Of a DNA stretch of 64,000 nt, positions 55,617 through 64,000 are shown in pieces (positions within the stretch are counted from its first letter, which is position 1; each line of letters begins with the position of its first letter). The translations under genes and the position numbers were made by a program. The stretch covers positions 1 to 64,000 of the forward strand of contig NZ_FOLC01000016.1 of assembly GCF_900112135.1 (NCBI RefSeq). The letters are read 5' to 3'. Source of the stretch: Collimonas sp. OK412. Its GTDB lineage: Bacteria > Pseudomonadota > Gammaproteobacteria > Burkholderiales > Burkholderiaceae_D. Under the pieces are notes generated by a model. The model ran no database searches. It saw only the letters and a program-made list of their open reading frames with translations, and was not told the origin of the DNA.

Positions 55617-56482
55617 GCGCCGCCCTTGGCTTGCCGGGAATCGAGTTCATAGACGGTCTGGCCGCGCAGCCGGAACGGCTGGCTGGCGTAGGAAAAATTC
55701 TCCGAATGCCCGGCAAACAGCAAGCCTTGCGGTTTCATCAAGGGCGCGAAGCGCTGCAGGATCCTGTTCTGTGTCGGCTTGTCGAAATAGATCATCACGT
55801 TGCGGCAAAAGATGACGTCGAACGGTTCTTTCAAGCCCCATTGCGTATCCAGCAGGTTGAGCTGGCCGAACTTGACCATGGCCGCCACTTCCGGCCGTAT
55901 CCGCACCTGCCCGGCACGGGCGCCGCTGCCTTTCAGGAAGAAGCGCTTGAGGCGTTCCAGCGGCAGCTTGCTGACCTGCTCCATGGTGTAGACGCCGGCC
56001 GCGGCCTTTTCCAGCACCTGGGTGTCGATGTCGGTAGCGATCACGCTGGCCGTGGCGGCGCGGCTGCCCAGCGCTTCGATCAGGGTCATCGCGATCGAAT
56101 ACGGCTCTTCGCCGGTGGACGCGGCCGAACACCAGACAGTCACCGGCGCCGCGCATTTTTTTGCGTGCTCCGCCAGCAGCGGAAAATGATGCGCCTCGCG
56201 GAAAAACGCCGTCAGGTTGGTGGTCAAGGCATTGGTGAAGGCTTGCCACTCGGCGCTGTCCTTTTCGCCTTCCAGCAAGGCCAGGTACGAAGTAAAGTCG
56301 TTCATGCCGAGTTCGCGCAGACGGCGCGACAGGCGGCTGTAGACCATCTCGCGCTTTTGTTCGCCCAGCGCGATGCCGGCGCGCTGGTGGATCAGCGCGC
56401 GGACCCTGGAAAAATCGCCGTCGGTCAGCAAAAAATCCCGAGCTGAAGCCGTCGCCGCCCTGGTGCTCGGTTTGATAGTCAT
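55613..56482 (-). CDS. cheR: Chemoreceptor methyltransferase CheR
   Basis: 289 residues from the ATG at 56482; the open frame continues upstream without similarity. N-terminal helical domain ([14 protein letters not shown]) and an S-adenosylmethionine-binding domain ([35 protein letters not shown]). It methylates receptors in balance with CheB. Confidence 0.97.
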   Translation of the reverse strand: MTIKPSTRAATASARDFLLTDGDFSRVRALIHQRAGIALGEQKREMVYSRLSRRLRELGMNDFTSYLALLEGEKDSAEWQAFTNALTTNLTAFFREAHHFPLLAEHAKKCAAPVTVWCSAASTGEEPYSIAMTLIEALGSRAATASVIATDIDTQVLEKAAAGVYTMEQVSKLPLERLKRFFLKGSGARAGQVRIRPEVAAMVKFGQLNLLDTQWGLKEPFDVIFCRNVMIYFDKPTQNRILQRFAPLMKPQGLLFAGHSENFSYASQPFRLRGQTVYELDSRQAKGGA

Positions 56483-56629
56483 TCGGTGCGCCTTAACATG
56501 GTTGGCAGCGCCGCCTGCTGCGGCAACTGCCCGTATTGCAATATAAACACGGCGGCCGCACGCCGATGCCGCGAACAAGAGCCTAAAACGCCGCTTGCTC
56601 CGGGCATGGCGGCGCCGCGCCGCGCCAGG

Positions 56630-58252
56630 CTAGGCAGCGGCGCCGCGCAGCATCTGCGCATGCGGCGTGATATCGATCATCCGGTTTGCCTGCGCCGCGC
56701 CATGCACGCGCTCCAGCTTGAAAGCGCCGACCACATCCGCCAGCACGCCGGCCTGGTCCTGCAGGCTGGCCGCCGCCGCCGCTGCTTCTTCCACCAAAGC
56801 AGCGTTCTGCTGGGTCACCTGGTCCATCTGGCTGATGGCCTGGTTGATCTGCTCGATGCCGGCGGTCTGCTCCTGGCTGGCGGCAGTGATTTCGCCCATG
56901 ATGTCGGTCACACGGCGCACGCTGGCCACGATTTCTTCCATGGTGGTGCCGGCCTGGTCGACCAGGCGCGAGCCGAGCCCGACTTTTTCAACCGAGTCGT
57001 CGATCAGTCCCTTGATTTCCTTGGCCGCGGCAGCCGAACGCTGCGCCAGGCTGCGCACTTCCGCCGCCACTACCGCAAAACCGCGCCCCTGTTCGCCGGC
57101 CCGGGCCGCTTCCACCGCGGCGTTCAGCGCCAGGATGTTGGTCTGGAACGCGATGCCGTCGATCACGCCGATGATGTCGACAATCTTTTTCGACGAGGTA
57201 TTGATCGCGCCCATGGTGCTCACCACCTGGGTCACCACCGTGCCGCCATGCAGCGCCACTTCCGAAGCGGACACCGCCAGCTGGTTGGCCTGGCTGGCGT
57301 TATCGGCATTCTGCTTGACGGTCGAGGTCAGCTGCTCCATCGACGCCGCGGTTTCTTCCAGCGAACTGGCTTGCTCTTCCGTACGCTGCGACAGGTTCTG
57401 GTTGCCGGCCGCAATCTGGCTGGAGGCGGTAGCGATGGTATCGGTGCCGCTGCGCACCTCGCCGACAATTTTCTGCAGGCTCTGGTTCATGTCTTTCAGC
57501 GCTTGCATCAGCTGTCCGGTCTCGTCCCTGGACCTGACTTCTATGTCCGCCGTCAAATCGCCGCCGGCAACGCGGCGCGCCACGTCTACCGCAAACCCCA
57601 GGGGCTGGGACACTACTCGCGCAATCCACAGCGCCAGGACGAAACCCAGCAGCAGCATCCCGATCATCAGCCCTATCATCCAGACCCGGGCCTTGTTATA
57701 GATGGCTTCGCCCTCTTTCGCCGAGGCGGCGCTGCCGTCGCTATTGATTTTCACCAGGCGTTCAACCTGCTTGTCCAGCTCGACGATGGCTGCCAGGGAA
57801 TCGCCGCGTATTTCCTTTGCCGCATCGTCTTTCCTGAAGGCGCGCGAGATGTCGACGATTTTCTTGTCCATCTCCAGGTACTGCGGGATTTTATCCTTGA
57901 GCTGGTCGTATACAGCGCGTTCCTGTTCCGACACCAAGGGCGCATATTCGCTCATGCTCTTTTGCAGGCCGCCCCGGATCTCGCTGATGAACTGGGCGCT
58001 CTTGTCCATGTCCGCCGCGTCATTCGACATGACGTGCTGCATTTCGACATTGCGCAGCAGCGCCAGGTTGCTCTTCATGGTCAGCAGCAGCCGCACGCTC
58101 GGCAGCCAGTTGGTGTTGATTTCGTTGGTGGTGGCGTTGACCTGCCCCAGTTGCGTGATCGAGGCCACGCCCAGCACCAGTGTCAGCATCAATATCAACG
58201 CAAACGACAGCAGCAGTTTGGTTGCGATTTTCAAGTTATAGAACCAGGTCAT
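56630..58252 (-). CDS. Methyl-accepting chemotaxis protein
   Basis: 540 residues: membrane helix at about 11-33, four-helix-bundle periplasmic sensor, second helix near 190-210, HAMP domain and MA signalling domain with the exact hairpin tip ([16 protein letters not shown]). It ends without a CheR-tethering pentapeptide. It precedes cheR by 147 bases and has a sigma-28 promoter about 100 bases upstream, so it may share a message with cheRDB. Confidence 0.96.
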   Translation of the reverse strand: MTWFYNLKIATKLLLSFALILMLTLVLGVASITQLGQVNATTNEINTNWLPSVRLLLTMKSNLALLRNVEMQHVMSNDAADMDKSAQFISEIRGGLQKSMSEYAPLVSEQERAVYDQLKDKIPQYLEMDKKIVDISRAFRKDDAAKEIRGDSLAAIVELDKQVERLVKINSDGSAASAKEGEAIYNKARVWMIGLMIGMLLLGFVLALWIARVVSQPLGFAVDVARRVAGGDLTADIEVRSRDETGQLMQALKDMNQSLQKIVGEVRSGTDTIATASSQIAAGNQNLSQRTEEQASSLEETAASMEQLTSTVKQNADNASQANQLAVSASEVALHGGTVVTQVVSTMGAINTSSKKIVDIIGVIDGIAFQTNILALNAAVEAARAGEQGRGFAVVAAEVRSLAQRSAAAAKEIKGLIDDSVEKVGLGSRLVDQAGTTMEEIVASVRRVTDIMGEITAASQEQTAGIEQINQAISQMDQVTQQNAALVEEAAAAAASLQDQAGVLADVVGAFKLERVHGAAQANRMIDITPHAQMLRGAAA

Positions 58253-58351
58253 GATTTTCTTTTCGAATGGGATTTCAGTTGCACGTGAGCCTTTAACTCA
58301 GGAATGGCGGATGCCAGCTAGCCGCCCTCCTGATCCTGTCTCCTGATCCTG

Positions 58352-58378
58352 TTAACGGCAAGCCGCATCGTTTCTTGA
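58352..58378 (-). promoter_or_regulatory. Sigma-28-type promoter of the receptor gene at 56630
   Basis: On the minus strand TCAAGAAA (5 of 8 to the -35 consensus), an 11-base spacer and GCCGTTAA (7 of 8 to the -10 consensus). The ATG is 100 bases past the -10 element, which leaves a leader of roughly 95 bases. Confidence 0.75.
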
Positions 58379-58411
58379 GGCCCCAGGCAGCCGGCCGCGC
58401 TTGCGCGCCCT

Positions 58412-58437
58412 TCAACTTTCGCGAAAGTTGTCGTTAT
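58412..58437 (+). promoter_or_regulatory. 18-bp perfect palindrome and possible sigma-28 promoter for the receptor at 58511
   Basis: Positions 58413-58430 are an exact palindrome (CAACTTTCG and its complement). It overlaps a candidate sigma-28 -35 box TCAACTTT (6 of 8) and GTCGTTAT (5 of 8) with a 10-base spacer, one short of optimal. The palindrome could be a repressor site or just place the same -35-like half-site on both strands. Assignment is tentative. Confidence 0.5.
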
Positions 58438-58510
58438 TGACTTTGATTGCCAGGAATTCGGCAGGACGCCACTCGCCAGCCCGGCCCATCCAACAAGAAA
58501 AGGATAGTCA

Positions 58511-60469
58511 ATGAACAATAAATTCTTCAACAGCCTCAACGTAGGCATCAAGCTCAGCTTGTTTACCTTTTTGCTGGCCGCCCTGATCTTCCTGGTCTAC
58601 GGCTGGGCCAGCGCCAGCGCCACTTCGCAATTGCTGGAGCAGCGCGGAGCGCGCGACATTTCCGGCAGGACCGGCACCATGATCCAGATGCTCGATACAT
58701 TCGACGCCAGCCATAAAAGCGAAGCCGACCGTTTCGCGCTGCTGCTGGCCAGTTATTTCCCCGGAAAATTTTCTATCGACGGCAGCAAGACCGTCGATGT
58801 CGCCGGCAAGCCGACGCCGCTGCTGAAAAACGGCAATGACGTGATCAACATGAATTTTTCCATCGCCGACCGCTTCACTTCGGCCAGCCGGGCGGTAGCG
58901 ACGATCTTCATCAAGAACGGCGAGGACTTCATCCGTATCTCGACCTCGCTCAAGAAAGAAAACGGCGAGCGCGCGATAGGCACCGTGCTTGACCACGGCC
59001 ATCCCGGCTATGCGCGCCTGCAGGGCGGCTTGCCGTATGTCGGCCGCGCCACCCTGTTCGGCAAGGAATACATGACCGCCTATAACCCGGTCAAGGACGA
59101 GGCCGGCGCCATCGTCGGCGCGCTGTTTGTCGGGGTCGACATCAGCAGCGACATCGAGACGCTGAAGACTCGCATCCGCTCGGTCAAGCTGGGCGAGTCC
59201 GGTTATTTCTATGTGCTCAATGCGGCCCAGGGCAAGGACCTTGGCAAGCTGCTGGTGGCGCCGGCCGACGAAGGCAAGAATGTGCTGGCGCTCAAGGACG
59301 CCGACGGCCGCGACTTCATCAGGGAAATCCTTGAGCACAAGGAAGGCAGCATGCGTTATGCCTTGCCGGAAGGCGCTGCCAAGGGACCGGAAAAAATCGC
59401 CGCCTTCGCGCTGTACAAGAACTGGAACTGGCAGATTGTCGGCAACGAGGACGCCGCCGAGCTGACGCAGGAAATCACCACGCTGCGCAACCGCAATGCC
59501 TTGTTCGGCCTGGCGGCGGTGCTGGTCATGGTGGCGGCGCTGTACTGGCTGATCCGCAACACCATCAGCCAGCCGCTGGAAAGAGTCAAGCAGGCAGCGC
59601 AGCAGCTGGCGGCGGGCGACCTGAGCGCTACCCTGGAAAGCGACCGGGGCGACGAAATCGGCCAGCTGGAACGCGCCATCAATGGCATCAGCCAGGGACT
59701 GGCCGGAGTCATCGGCAATGTGCGGCAAGGCACCGGCGAAATGGCGCGCGCCTCGCAGGAAATCGCGGAGGGCAACGCCAACCTGTCGGCGCGCACCGAA
59801 TCACAAGCGGCCTCGCTGGAACAGACCAGCAGTTCGCTGGAACAGCTGACGGCGGCAGTAAAACAAAACGCCGACAGCGCCCAGCATGCCAACCAGCTGG
59901 TGATCGGCGCATCGGGACAGGCGGTCGCCGGCGGTCAGGCGGTCGGCCAGGTGGTGGATACGATGAATGCGATCAAGGACAGCTCGCGCAAGATCCACGA
60001 CATCATCGGCGTGATCGACGGCATCGCTTTCCAGACCAACATCCTGGCGCTGAACGCCGCGGTGGAAGCTGCGCGGGCCGGCGAACAGGGACGCGGCTTT
60101 GCGGTGGTGGCGGCGGAAGTGCGCAGCCTGGCGCAGCGTTCGGCTGCCGCCGCCAAGGAAATCAAAGGCTTGATCAGCGACTCGGTGGAACAGGTAGATG
60201 CCGGCGGCAAGCTGGTGGATGCGGCCGGCCAGACCATGCAGGGCATCGTCGCCGCGGTCAAGCGGGTGGCGGACATCATGCATGAGATTACTGCCGCAAC
60301 CGGGGAGCAAAGCAGCGGCATCGAAGAGATCAACCGTGCCATGGGTCACATAGACGACATCACCCAGCAGAACGCCGCGCTGGTCGAACAGGCCGCGGCA
60401 GCCGCCCAAAGCCTGCAGGACCAGGCAGCGCAGCTGGCGCAGACCGCTGCCGTTTTCAAGCTTGGCTGA
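58511..60469 (+). CDS. Methyl-accepting chemotaxis protein with Cache-type sensor
   Basis: 652 residues: membrane helix at about 15-38, a long periplasmic domain (about 40-330) of the Cache_3-Cache_2 type (typical G-x-P-Y-V-G-R-A and G-V-D-I-S segments), second helix about 335-352, HAMP, and MA domain with the conserved hairpin tip. AAGGA is 6 bases before the ATG. Cache domains often bind small organic ligands; the ligand is unknown. It is divergent from the receptor at 56630. Confidence 0.95.
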   Translation: MNNKFFNSLNVGIKLSLFTFLLAALIFLVYGWASASATSQLLEQRGARDISGRTGTMIQMLDTFDASHKSEADRFALLLASYFPGKFSIDGSKTVDVAGKPTPLLKNGNDVINMNFSIADRFTSASRAVATIFIKNGEDFIRISTSLKKENGERAIGTVLDHGHPGYARLQGGLPYVGRATLFGKEYMTAYNPVKDEAGAIVGALFVGVDISSDIETLKTRIRSVKLGESGYFYVLNAAQGKDLGKLLVAPADEGKNVLALKDADGRDFIREILEHKEGSMRYALPEGAAKGPEKIAAFALYKNWNWQIVGNEDAAELTQEITTLRNRNALFGLAAVLVMVAALYWLIRNTISQPLERVKQAAQQLAAGDLSATLESDRGDEIGQLERAINGISQGLAGVIGNVRQGTGEMARASQEIAEGNANLSARTESQAASLEQTSSSLEQLTAAVKQNADSAQHANQLVIGASGQAVAGGQAVGQVVDTMNAIKDSSRKIHDIIGVIDGIAFQTNILALNAAVEAARAGEQGRGFAVVAAEVRSLAQRSAAAAKEIKGLISDSVEQVDAGGKLVDAAGQTMQGIVAAVKRVADIMHEITAATGEQSSGIEEINRAMGHIDDITQQNAALVEQAAAAAQSLQDQAAQLAQTAAVFKLG

Positions 60470-60471
60470 CG

Positions 60472-60496
60472 AAAAAAAAGCCTGGCAAGCCAGGCT
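60472..60496 (-). terminator. Rho-independent terminator of ohr
   Basis: On the minus strand an 8-bp perfect stem (AGCCTGGC / GCCAGGCT) with a 2-base loop is followed by a run of T. It lies 38 bases after the ohr stop and 3 bases past the stop of the convergent receptor gene, so it separates the two. Confidence 0.9.
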
Positions 60497-60533
60497 GGGC
60501 GGATGCGGATGCAGATGCGATTCGCCCGGTTGA

Positions 60534-60959
60534 TTACACCAAAGTCAGGGTAACGTCGATGTTGCCGCGGGTTGCATTGGAATAAGGGCAGACTTTGTGC
60601 GCCTTGTTGACCAGGTCTTCCGCAGCGCCGGCGTCCATGCCTGGCAGGGAAATGCGCAGTTCGACTTCGATGCCGAAGCCGCCTGGGATCTGGCCGATGC
60701 CTACCAGGCCGGTGATCGACACGTCTGCAGGCAGGGAAATTTTTTCTTGCGAGGCGACGAATTTCATGGCGCCGATGAAGCAGGCGGAATAACCGGCTGC
60801 AAACAATTGTTCAGGATTGGTGCCGACACCGCCGGCGCCGCCCAATTCTTTCGGCGTGGTCAACTTGACGTCCAGCACGTTATCGGATGACACAGCGCGG
60901 CCGTCACGGCCTCCGGTTGCGGTGGCTTGAGCGCGGTACAGAACTTTTTCGACTGACAT
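60534..60959 (-). CDS. ohr: Organic hydroperoxide resistance protein Ohr (OsmC family)
   Basis: 141 residues. Ohr is a thiol peroxidase that reduces organic and fatty-acid hydroperoxides. Both catalytic cysteines are present: Cys60 in Y-S-A-C-F and Cys124 in [19 protein letters not shown] is the family signature. It lies downstream of ohrR on the same strand with a 187-base gap that should contain its own promoter. This is not a motility gene. Confidence 0.97.
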   Translation of the reverse strand: MSVEKVLYRAQATATGGRDGRAVSSDNVLDVKLTTPKELGGAGGVGTNPEQLFAAGYSACFIGAMKFVASQEKISLPADVSITGLVGIGQIPGGFGIEVELRISLPGMDAGAAEDLVNKAHKVCPYSNATRGNIDVTLTLV

Positions 60960-61146
60960 GATGGTTTCCTTTATTGGCCGGTTGGAAAATCCTTTGGATC
61001 AGCGCAGTCGGCCGTACTGACGATCCGGATCAAAGGTACAACATTAAGATGACGCAAGAATGAAACGAGGTATAAGGAAATTCTTAATTACACAATCATA
61101 TTGCTCACAACTTATATTCCATGCAAAAGCGCACTCCCTATCCTTC

Positions 61147-61632
61147 TTAAGCGATATTGCCGGCCATCGCAGCGCGCAAGCGCCGCAACTCCTGGGTCAG
61201 CGCTTGCAGCTCATCCAGCGAACATTCTGCGCTGCAGCTTACCTGCGGCGGTATCGCTAGCGCCTGCTGGCGCAGGTTCTTGCCCGCCGCGGTCAGGCTG
61301 ACGATCACCTGGCGTTCATCGTGAGACGAGCGCTGGCGGCGCAAAAAACCGCTGCTTTCCAGGCGCTTGAGCAAAGGTGTCAGGGTGCCGGAATCCAGGA
61401 ACAGGCGCTCGCCGAGGGCAGACACAGTCAATTCGTCACGCTCCCACAGGGTCAGCAGCACCAGGTATTGCGGATAGGTCAGGCCCATTTTCTGCAGCAG
61501 CGGCTTGTATATCTTGGTCATGGTCAGCGATGCGGAATACAGCGCAAAGCATAGCTGATTGTCCAGCAGCAGGCTGTCCGGCCCGAATGATTCCGGGGCA
61601 AGGTTTGCAGTCGTCTGTTTGCTGGTGTCCAT
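61147..61632 (-). CDS. ohrR: MarR-family organic peroxide sensor OhrR
   Basis: 161 residues from the ATG at 61632; the open frame upstream runs through the operator and is not coding. The reactive Cys28 lies in [10 protein letters not shown], as in OhrR, and two further Cys (133 and 137) suggest the two-cysteine type that forms a disulphide on oxidation. Winged helix with [12 protein letters not shown] and [20 protein letters not shown]. It represses ohr until oxidised. Confidence 0.93.
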   Translation of the reverse strand: MDTSKQTTANLAPESFGPDSLLLDNQLCFALYSASLTMTKIYKPLLQKMGLTYPQYLVLLTLWERDELTVSALGERLFLDSGTLTPLLKRLESSGFLRRQRSSHDERQVIVSLTAAGKNLRQQALAIPPQVSCSAECSLDELQALTQELRRLRAAMAGNIA

Positions 61633-61658
61633 GGCTTGAATAATATATCGCTTAAAAT

Positions 61659-61676
61659 TAAATTGCAAGCAATCTA
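61659..61676. promoter_or_regulatory. Candidate OhrR operator
   Basis: TAAATTGC, 2 bases, GCAATCTA: an 18-bp inverted repeat matching at 7 of 8 positions per arm, in an A+T-rich stretch 27 bases before the ohrR start codon. MarR-type regulators bind such AATTGC-rich palindromes, so autoregulation is likely. Confidence 0.65.
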
Positions 61677-61927
61677 AATTGAATTTAAAACTATCGCCCG
61701 GATTGCGAATAACTATGGCGCCAATCCCTGGCGATTTTCCGGCTATCGCTTTGCCTTGCAAGCCCTCCTGCTCCGACAACGCGGCAACGGCCAGAGTTTC
61801 GGAATAATTGCATTCTTCCGGGCTGGCGTCGGCAGCAAAGTGCATTCATGAAATGTATCATTGCAAGACCTGGTCCCCAGCATCGCGTCGATGCGCAAAT
61901 GAGAGCAGTTCTATATAAGGCAGTAGC

Positions 61928-64000
61928 GTGGCACAACAAGGTTTCATCCTGACCAGGCACTGGCGCGACACTCCCGATGGCACAGAAGTCGAGTTCTGGC
62001 TGGCGACCGACAGCGGCCCGCAGCATGTCCGCCTGTCTCCCCAGCAGTCGGTGGCGTTCATCCCGGCCGCGCAGCAGCAACAGGCTGAAAGCGTATTGCG
62101 CAACGAACGCCGGTTCGAGCTGCGCCCGCTGCTCTTGAAAGATTTCCACTCGCGCCCGGTGCTGGGCCTGTATGTCCAGCAGCACCGCCAGCTGATCAAG
62201 CTGGACAAGCTGCTGAAGGAGCATGGCGTCGACGTCTACGAAGCCGACATCCGCCCGCCCGAACGTTATCTGATGGAGCGCTTCATCACGGCCCCGGTCT
62301 GGTTCGCCGGCGAGCCGAACGGCAGCGGGCCCATGCTCGACAGCTTCATGAAACCGGCAGCCGGGTATCGTCCGCAGCTGAAGCTGGTATCGCTCGATAT
62401 CGAGACAACGGCGCATGGCGATTTGTATTCCATCGCTCTCGAAGGCTGCGGCCAGCGCCAGGTGTACATGCTGGGGCCGCCCAACGGAGACGCCGGCGAG
62501 ATCGATTTCGACCTGGAGTATTGCGCCAGCCGCCCGCTCCTCCTGGAGAAACTGAACCAATGGCTGGAGCGGCACGATCCCGACGCCATCATCGGCTGGA
62601 ACCTGGTGCAGTTCGATTTGCGCGTCCTGCAAAAACATGCCCAGGAATACGGCATGCCGCTGCGCATCGGCCGCGGCGGCAGCCAGATGGAGTGGCGCGA
62701 ACACGGCTTCAAGCCGAACCATCATTTCGCGTCCGCCGCCGGCCGCCTGATCATCGACGGCATCGAAGCGCTGAAATCGGCGACCTGGAATTTTCCCTCC
62801 TTCAGCCTGGAGCATGTCGCCCAAACCCTGCTGGGCGAAGGAAAATCGATCACCAATCCCTACCAGCGCATGGCGGAAATCGACCGCCGCTTCGCCGAGG
62901 ACAAGCCGGCGCTGGCGACCTACAACCTGAAAGACTGCGAGCTGGTGACGCGCATCTTCGCCAAGACCGAGCTGCTGACTTTCCTGCTGGAGCGCGCCGC
63001 CGTCACCGGCTTGCCGGCAGACCGCAGCGGCGGATCGGTAGCGGCCTTCGGCCACCTGTACCTGCCCCATATGCACCGCCAGGGCTACGTCGCGCCGAAC
63101 CTCGGCGATGTCTCGGGCGAACCCAGTCCCGGCGGCTTCGTGATGGATTCGCAATCCGGCCTGTACGATTCGGTCGTGGTCCTGGACTACAAGAGCCTTT
63201 ACCCCTCGATCATCCGCACCTTCCTGATCGACCCGGTCGGACTGGTCGAAGGCATGCAGCATCCCGCCGACAGCGATTCCGTGCCAGGCTTCCGCGGCGC
63301 CCGCTTCTCCCGCACCAAACACAGCTTGCCGGCCATCGTCAGCCAGATCTGGCAAGGGCGCGAAACGGCAAAACGCCAGCACAACCAGCCGCTGTCGCAA
63401 GCCTTGAAGATCATCATGAACGCCTTCTACGGCGTGCTGGGATCGACCGGCTGCCGCTTCTTCGATCCGCGCCTGGCGTCGTCGATCACCATGCGCGGCC
63501 ATGAAATCATGCACAAGACACGCGAACTGATCGAGGCCAAAGGCTACCAGGTCATCTACGGCGACACCGACTCCACGTTTGTCTGGCTCAAGCAGCCGCA
63601 TACGGAGCAACAGGCGGCCCGGATCGGCAATGCACTGGCGCAGGACGTCAACGCATGGTGGCGGCGGCACCTGCGGCAAACGCTGGATATCGAATGCGCG
63701 CTGGAACTGGAGTTCGACACCCATTACCATCGCTTCCTGATGCCGACCATCCGCGGCGCCGAACTGGGCAGCAAGAAGCGCTACGCCGGATTGATCGTGA
63801 ACGCAGATGGCACGGAAGAGATGGTGTACAAGGGGCTGGAGTCGGTACGCTCCGACTGGACGCCGCTGGCCAAGCAATTCCAGCAGCAGCTTTACCAGCA
63901 CATATTCAAGCGCGAACCCTACCAGTCCTATGTGCGCGACTATGTCAGCCGCACGCTTAACGGCGAATTCGATGAGTTGCTGGTCTACCGCAAGCGCCTG
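61928..64000 (+). CDS. polB: DNA polymerase II (family B), C-terminus outside window
   Basis: The first 691 residues are present; the enteric enzyme has 783, so about 90 residues are missing past the window end. Start codon GTG with AAGG 7 bases upstream; the ATG at 61899 is out of frame. The 3'-5' exonuclease motif D-I-E-T is at 157-160. Polymerase motifs are D-Y-K-S-L-Y-P-S (about 420), K-I-I-M-N-A-F-Y-G (near 495) and Y-G-D-T-D-S (about 544). Pol II is a DNA-damage-induced repair polymerase. No clear LexA box is visible in the 295 bases upstream. Confidence 0.96.
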   Translation, partial: MAQQGFILTRHWRDTPDGTEVEFWLATDSGPQHVRLSPQQSVAFIPAAQQQQAESVLRNERRFELRPLLLKDFHSRPVLGLYVQQHRQLIKLDKLLKEHGVDVYEADIRPPERYLMERFITAPVWFAGEPNGSGPMLDSFMKPAAGYRPQLKLVSLDIETTAHGDLYSIALEGCGQRQVYMLGPPNGDAGEIDFDLEYCASRPLLLEKLNQWLERHDPDAIIGWNLVQFDLRVLQKHAQEYGMPLRIGRGGSQMEWREHGFKPNHHFASAAGRLIIDGIEALKSATWNFPSFSLEHVAQTLLGEGKSITNPYQRMAEIDRRFAEDKPALATYNLKDCELVTRIFAKTELLTFLLERAAVTGLPADRSGGSVAAFGHLYLPHMHRQGYVAPNLGDVSGEPSPGGFVMDSQSGLYDSVVVLDYKSLYPSIIRTFLIDPVGLVEGMQHPADSDSVPGFRGARFSRTKHSLPAIVSQIWQGRETAKRQHNQPLSQALKIIMNAFYGVLGSTGCRFFDPRLASSITMRGHEIMHKTRELIEAKGYQVIYGDTDSTFVWLKQPHTEQQAARIGNALAQDVNAWWRRHLRQTLDIECALELEFDTHYHRFLMPTIRGAELGSKKRYAGLIVNADGTEEMVYKGLESVRSDWTPLAKQFQQQLYQHIFKREPYQSYVRDYVSRTLNGEFDELLVYRKRL

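Noticed and set aside
61691-63901. A 736-codon minus-strand open frame over the polB region.
   Set aside because: The plus-strand frame encodes DNA polymerase II with all catalytic motifs; the minus-strand frame has shadow composition.
1-64000. CRISPR arrays, tRNA or rRNA genes, complete insertion sequences, prophage or origin.
   Set aside because: I saw no regularly spaced repeats, no tRNA-like clover arms, no IS with paired ends and no phage genes.

Overview
The window is G+C-rich, densely coded DNA. It carries an almost complete flagellar and chemotaxis gene block of a beta-proteobacterium, most likely Burkholderiales and family Oxalobacteraceae (Collimonas/Herbaspirillum/Janthinobacterium type). 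This rests on FlhDC as master regulator together with FlhF/FlhG, the split che clusters next to flhDC-motAB and flhBAFG-fliA, and gene order; genus assignment is inference.

Layout, left to right. (1) 1-1142: the N-terminal part of a subtilase lipoprotein (cut by the window edge) and an orphan IS5 OrfA-like protein. (2) 1179-7039, minus strand: flhD-flhC-motA-motB-cheY-like-cheA-cheW. (3) 7284-12966, minus strand: a signalling block with a REC-HPt protein, a membrane histidine kinase, an MCP, a second CheW and a NarL-type response regulator. (4) 13133-19651, minus strand: fliE-ycgR-like, fliC, then flaG-fliD-fliS-fliT followed by a second fliK-like gene and a mini-FlhB. (5) 19992-31825, plus strand: fliFGHIJK-LMNOPQR and a small outer-membrane barrel gene. 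(6) 31857-42853, minus strand: a small XRE-type regulator and flgBCDEFGHIJ-KL. (7) 43069-44700, plus strand: flgA-flgM-flgN. (8) 44726-52537, minus strand: flhB-flhA-flhF-flhG-fliA-flhE. (9) 52728-60469: cheY-cheZ, mcp-cheR-cheD-cheB and a divergent second MCP. (10) 60534-64000: ohr, ohrR and the start of polB (DNA polymerase II, GTG start, cut by the window end).

The genes imply the usual cascade: FlhDC turns on the basal body, export and hook genes and fliA; FliA (sigma-28), held by FlgM until the hook is finished, turns on late genes. I found sigma-28-type promoters with an exact 11-base spacer before fliC, fliE-ycgR, flgK, flgM and one MCP, with a poorer one before the divergent MCP.

The most unusual signal is in flhF. 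The protein is about 806 residues, roughly twice the family norm, and its C-terminal 400 residues resemble a catalytically dead Tn5/IS4-type transposase fold fused to the FlhF GTPase. Next to it, FlhG has lost the P-loop lysine. Other points: a split phosphorelay beside flhDC with a 25-bp inverted repeat upstream of flhD, a second FliK/FlhB-like pair, and an isolated DDE-less transposase-like protein next to cheW.
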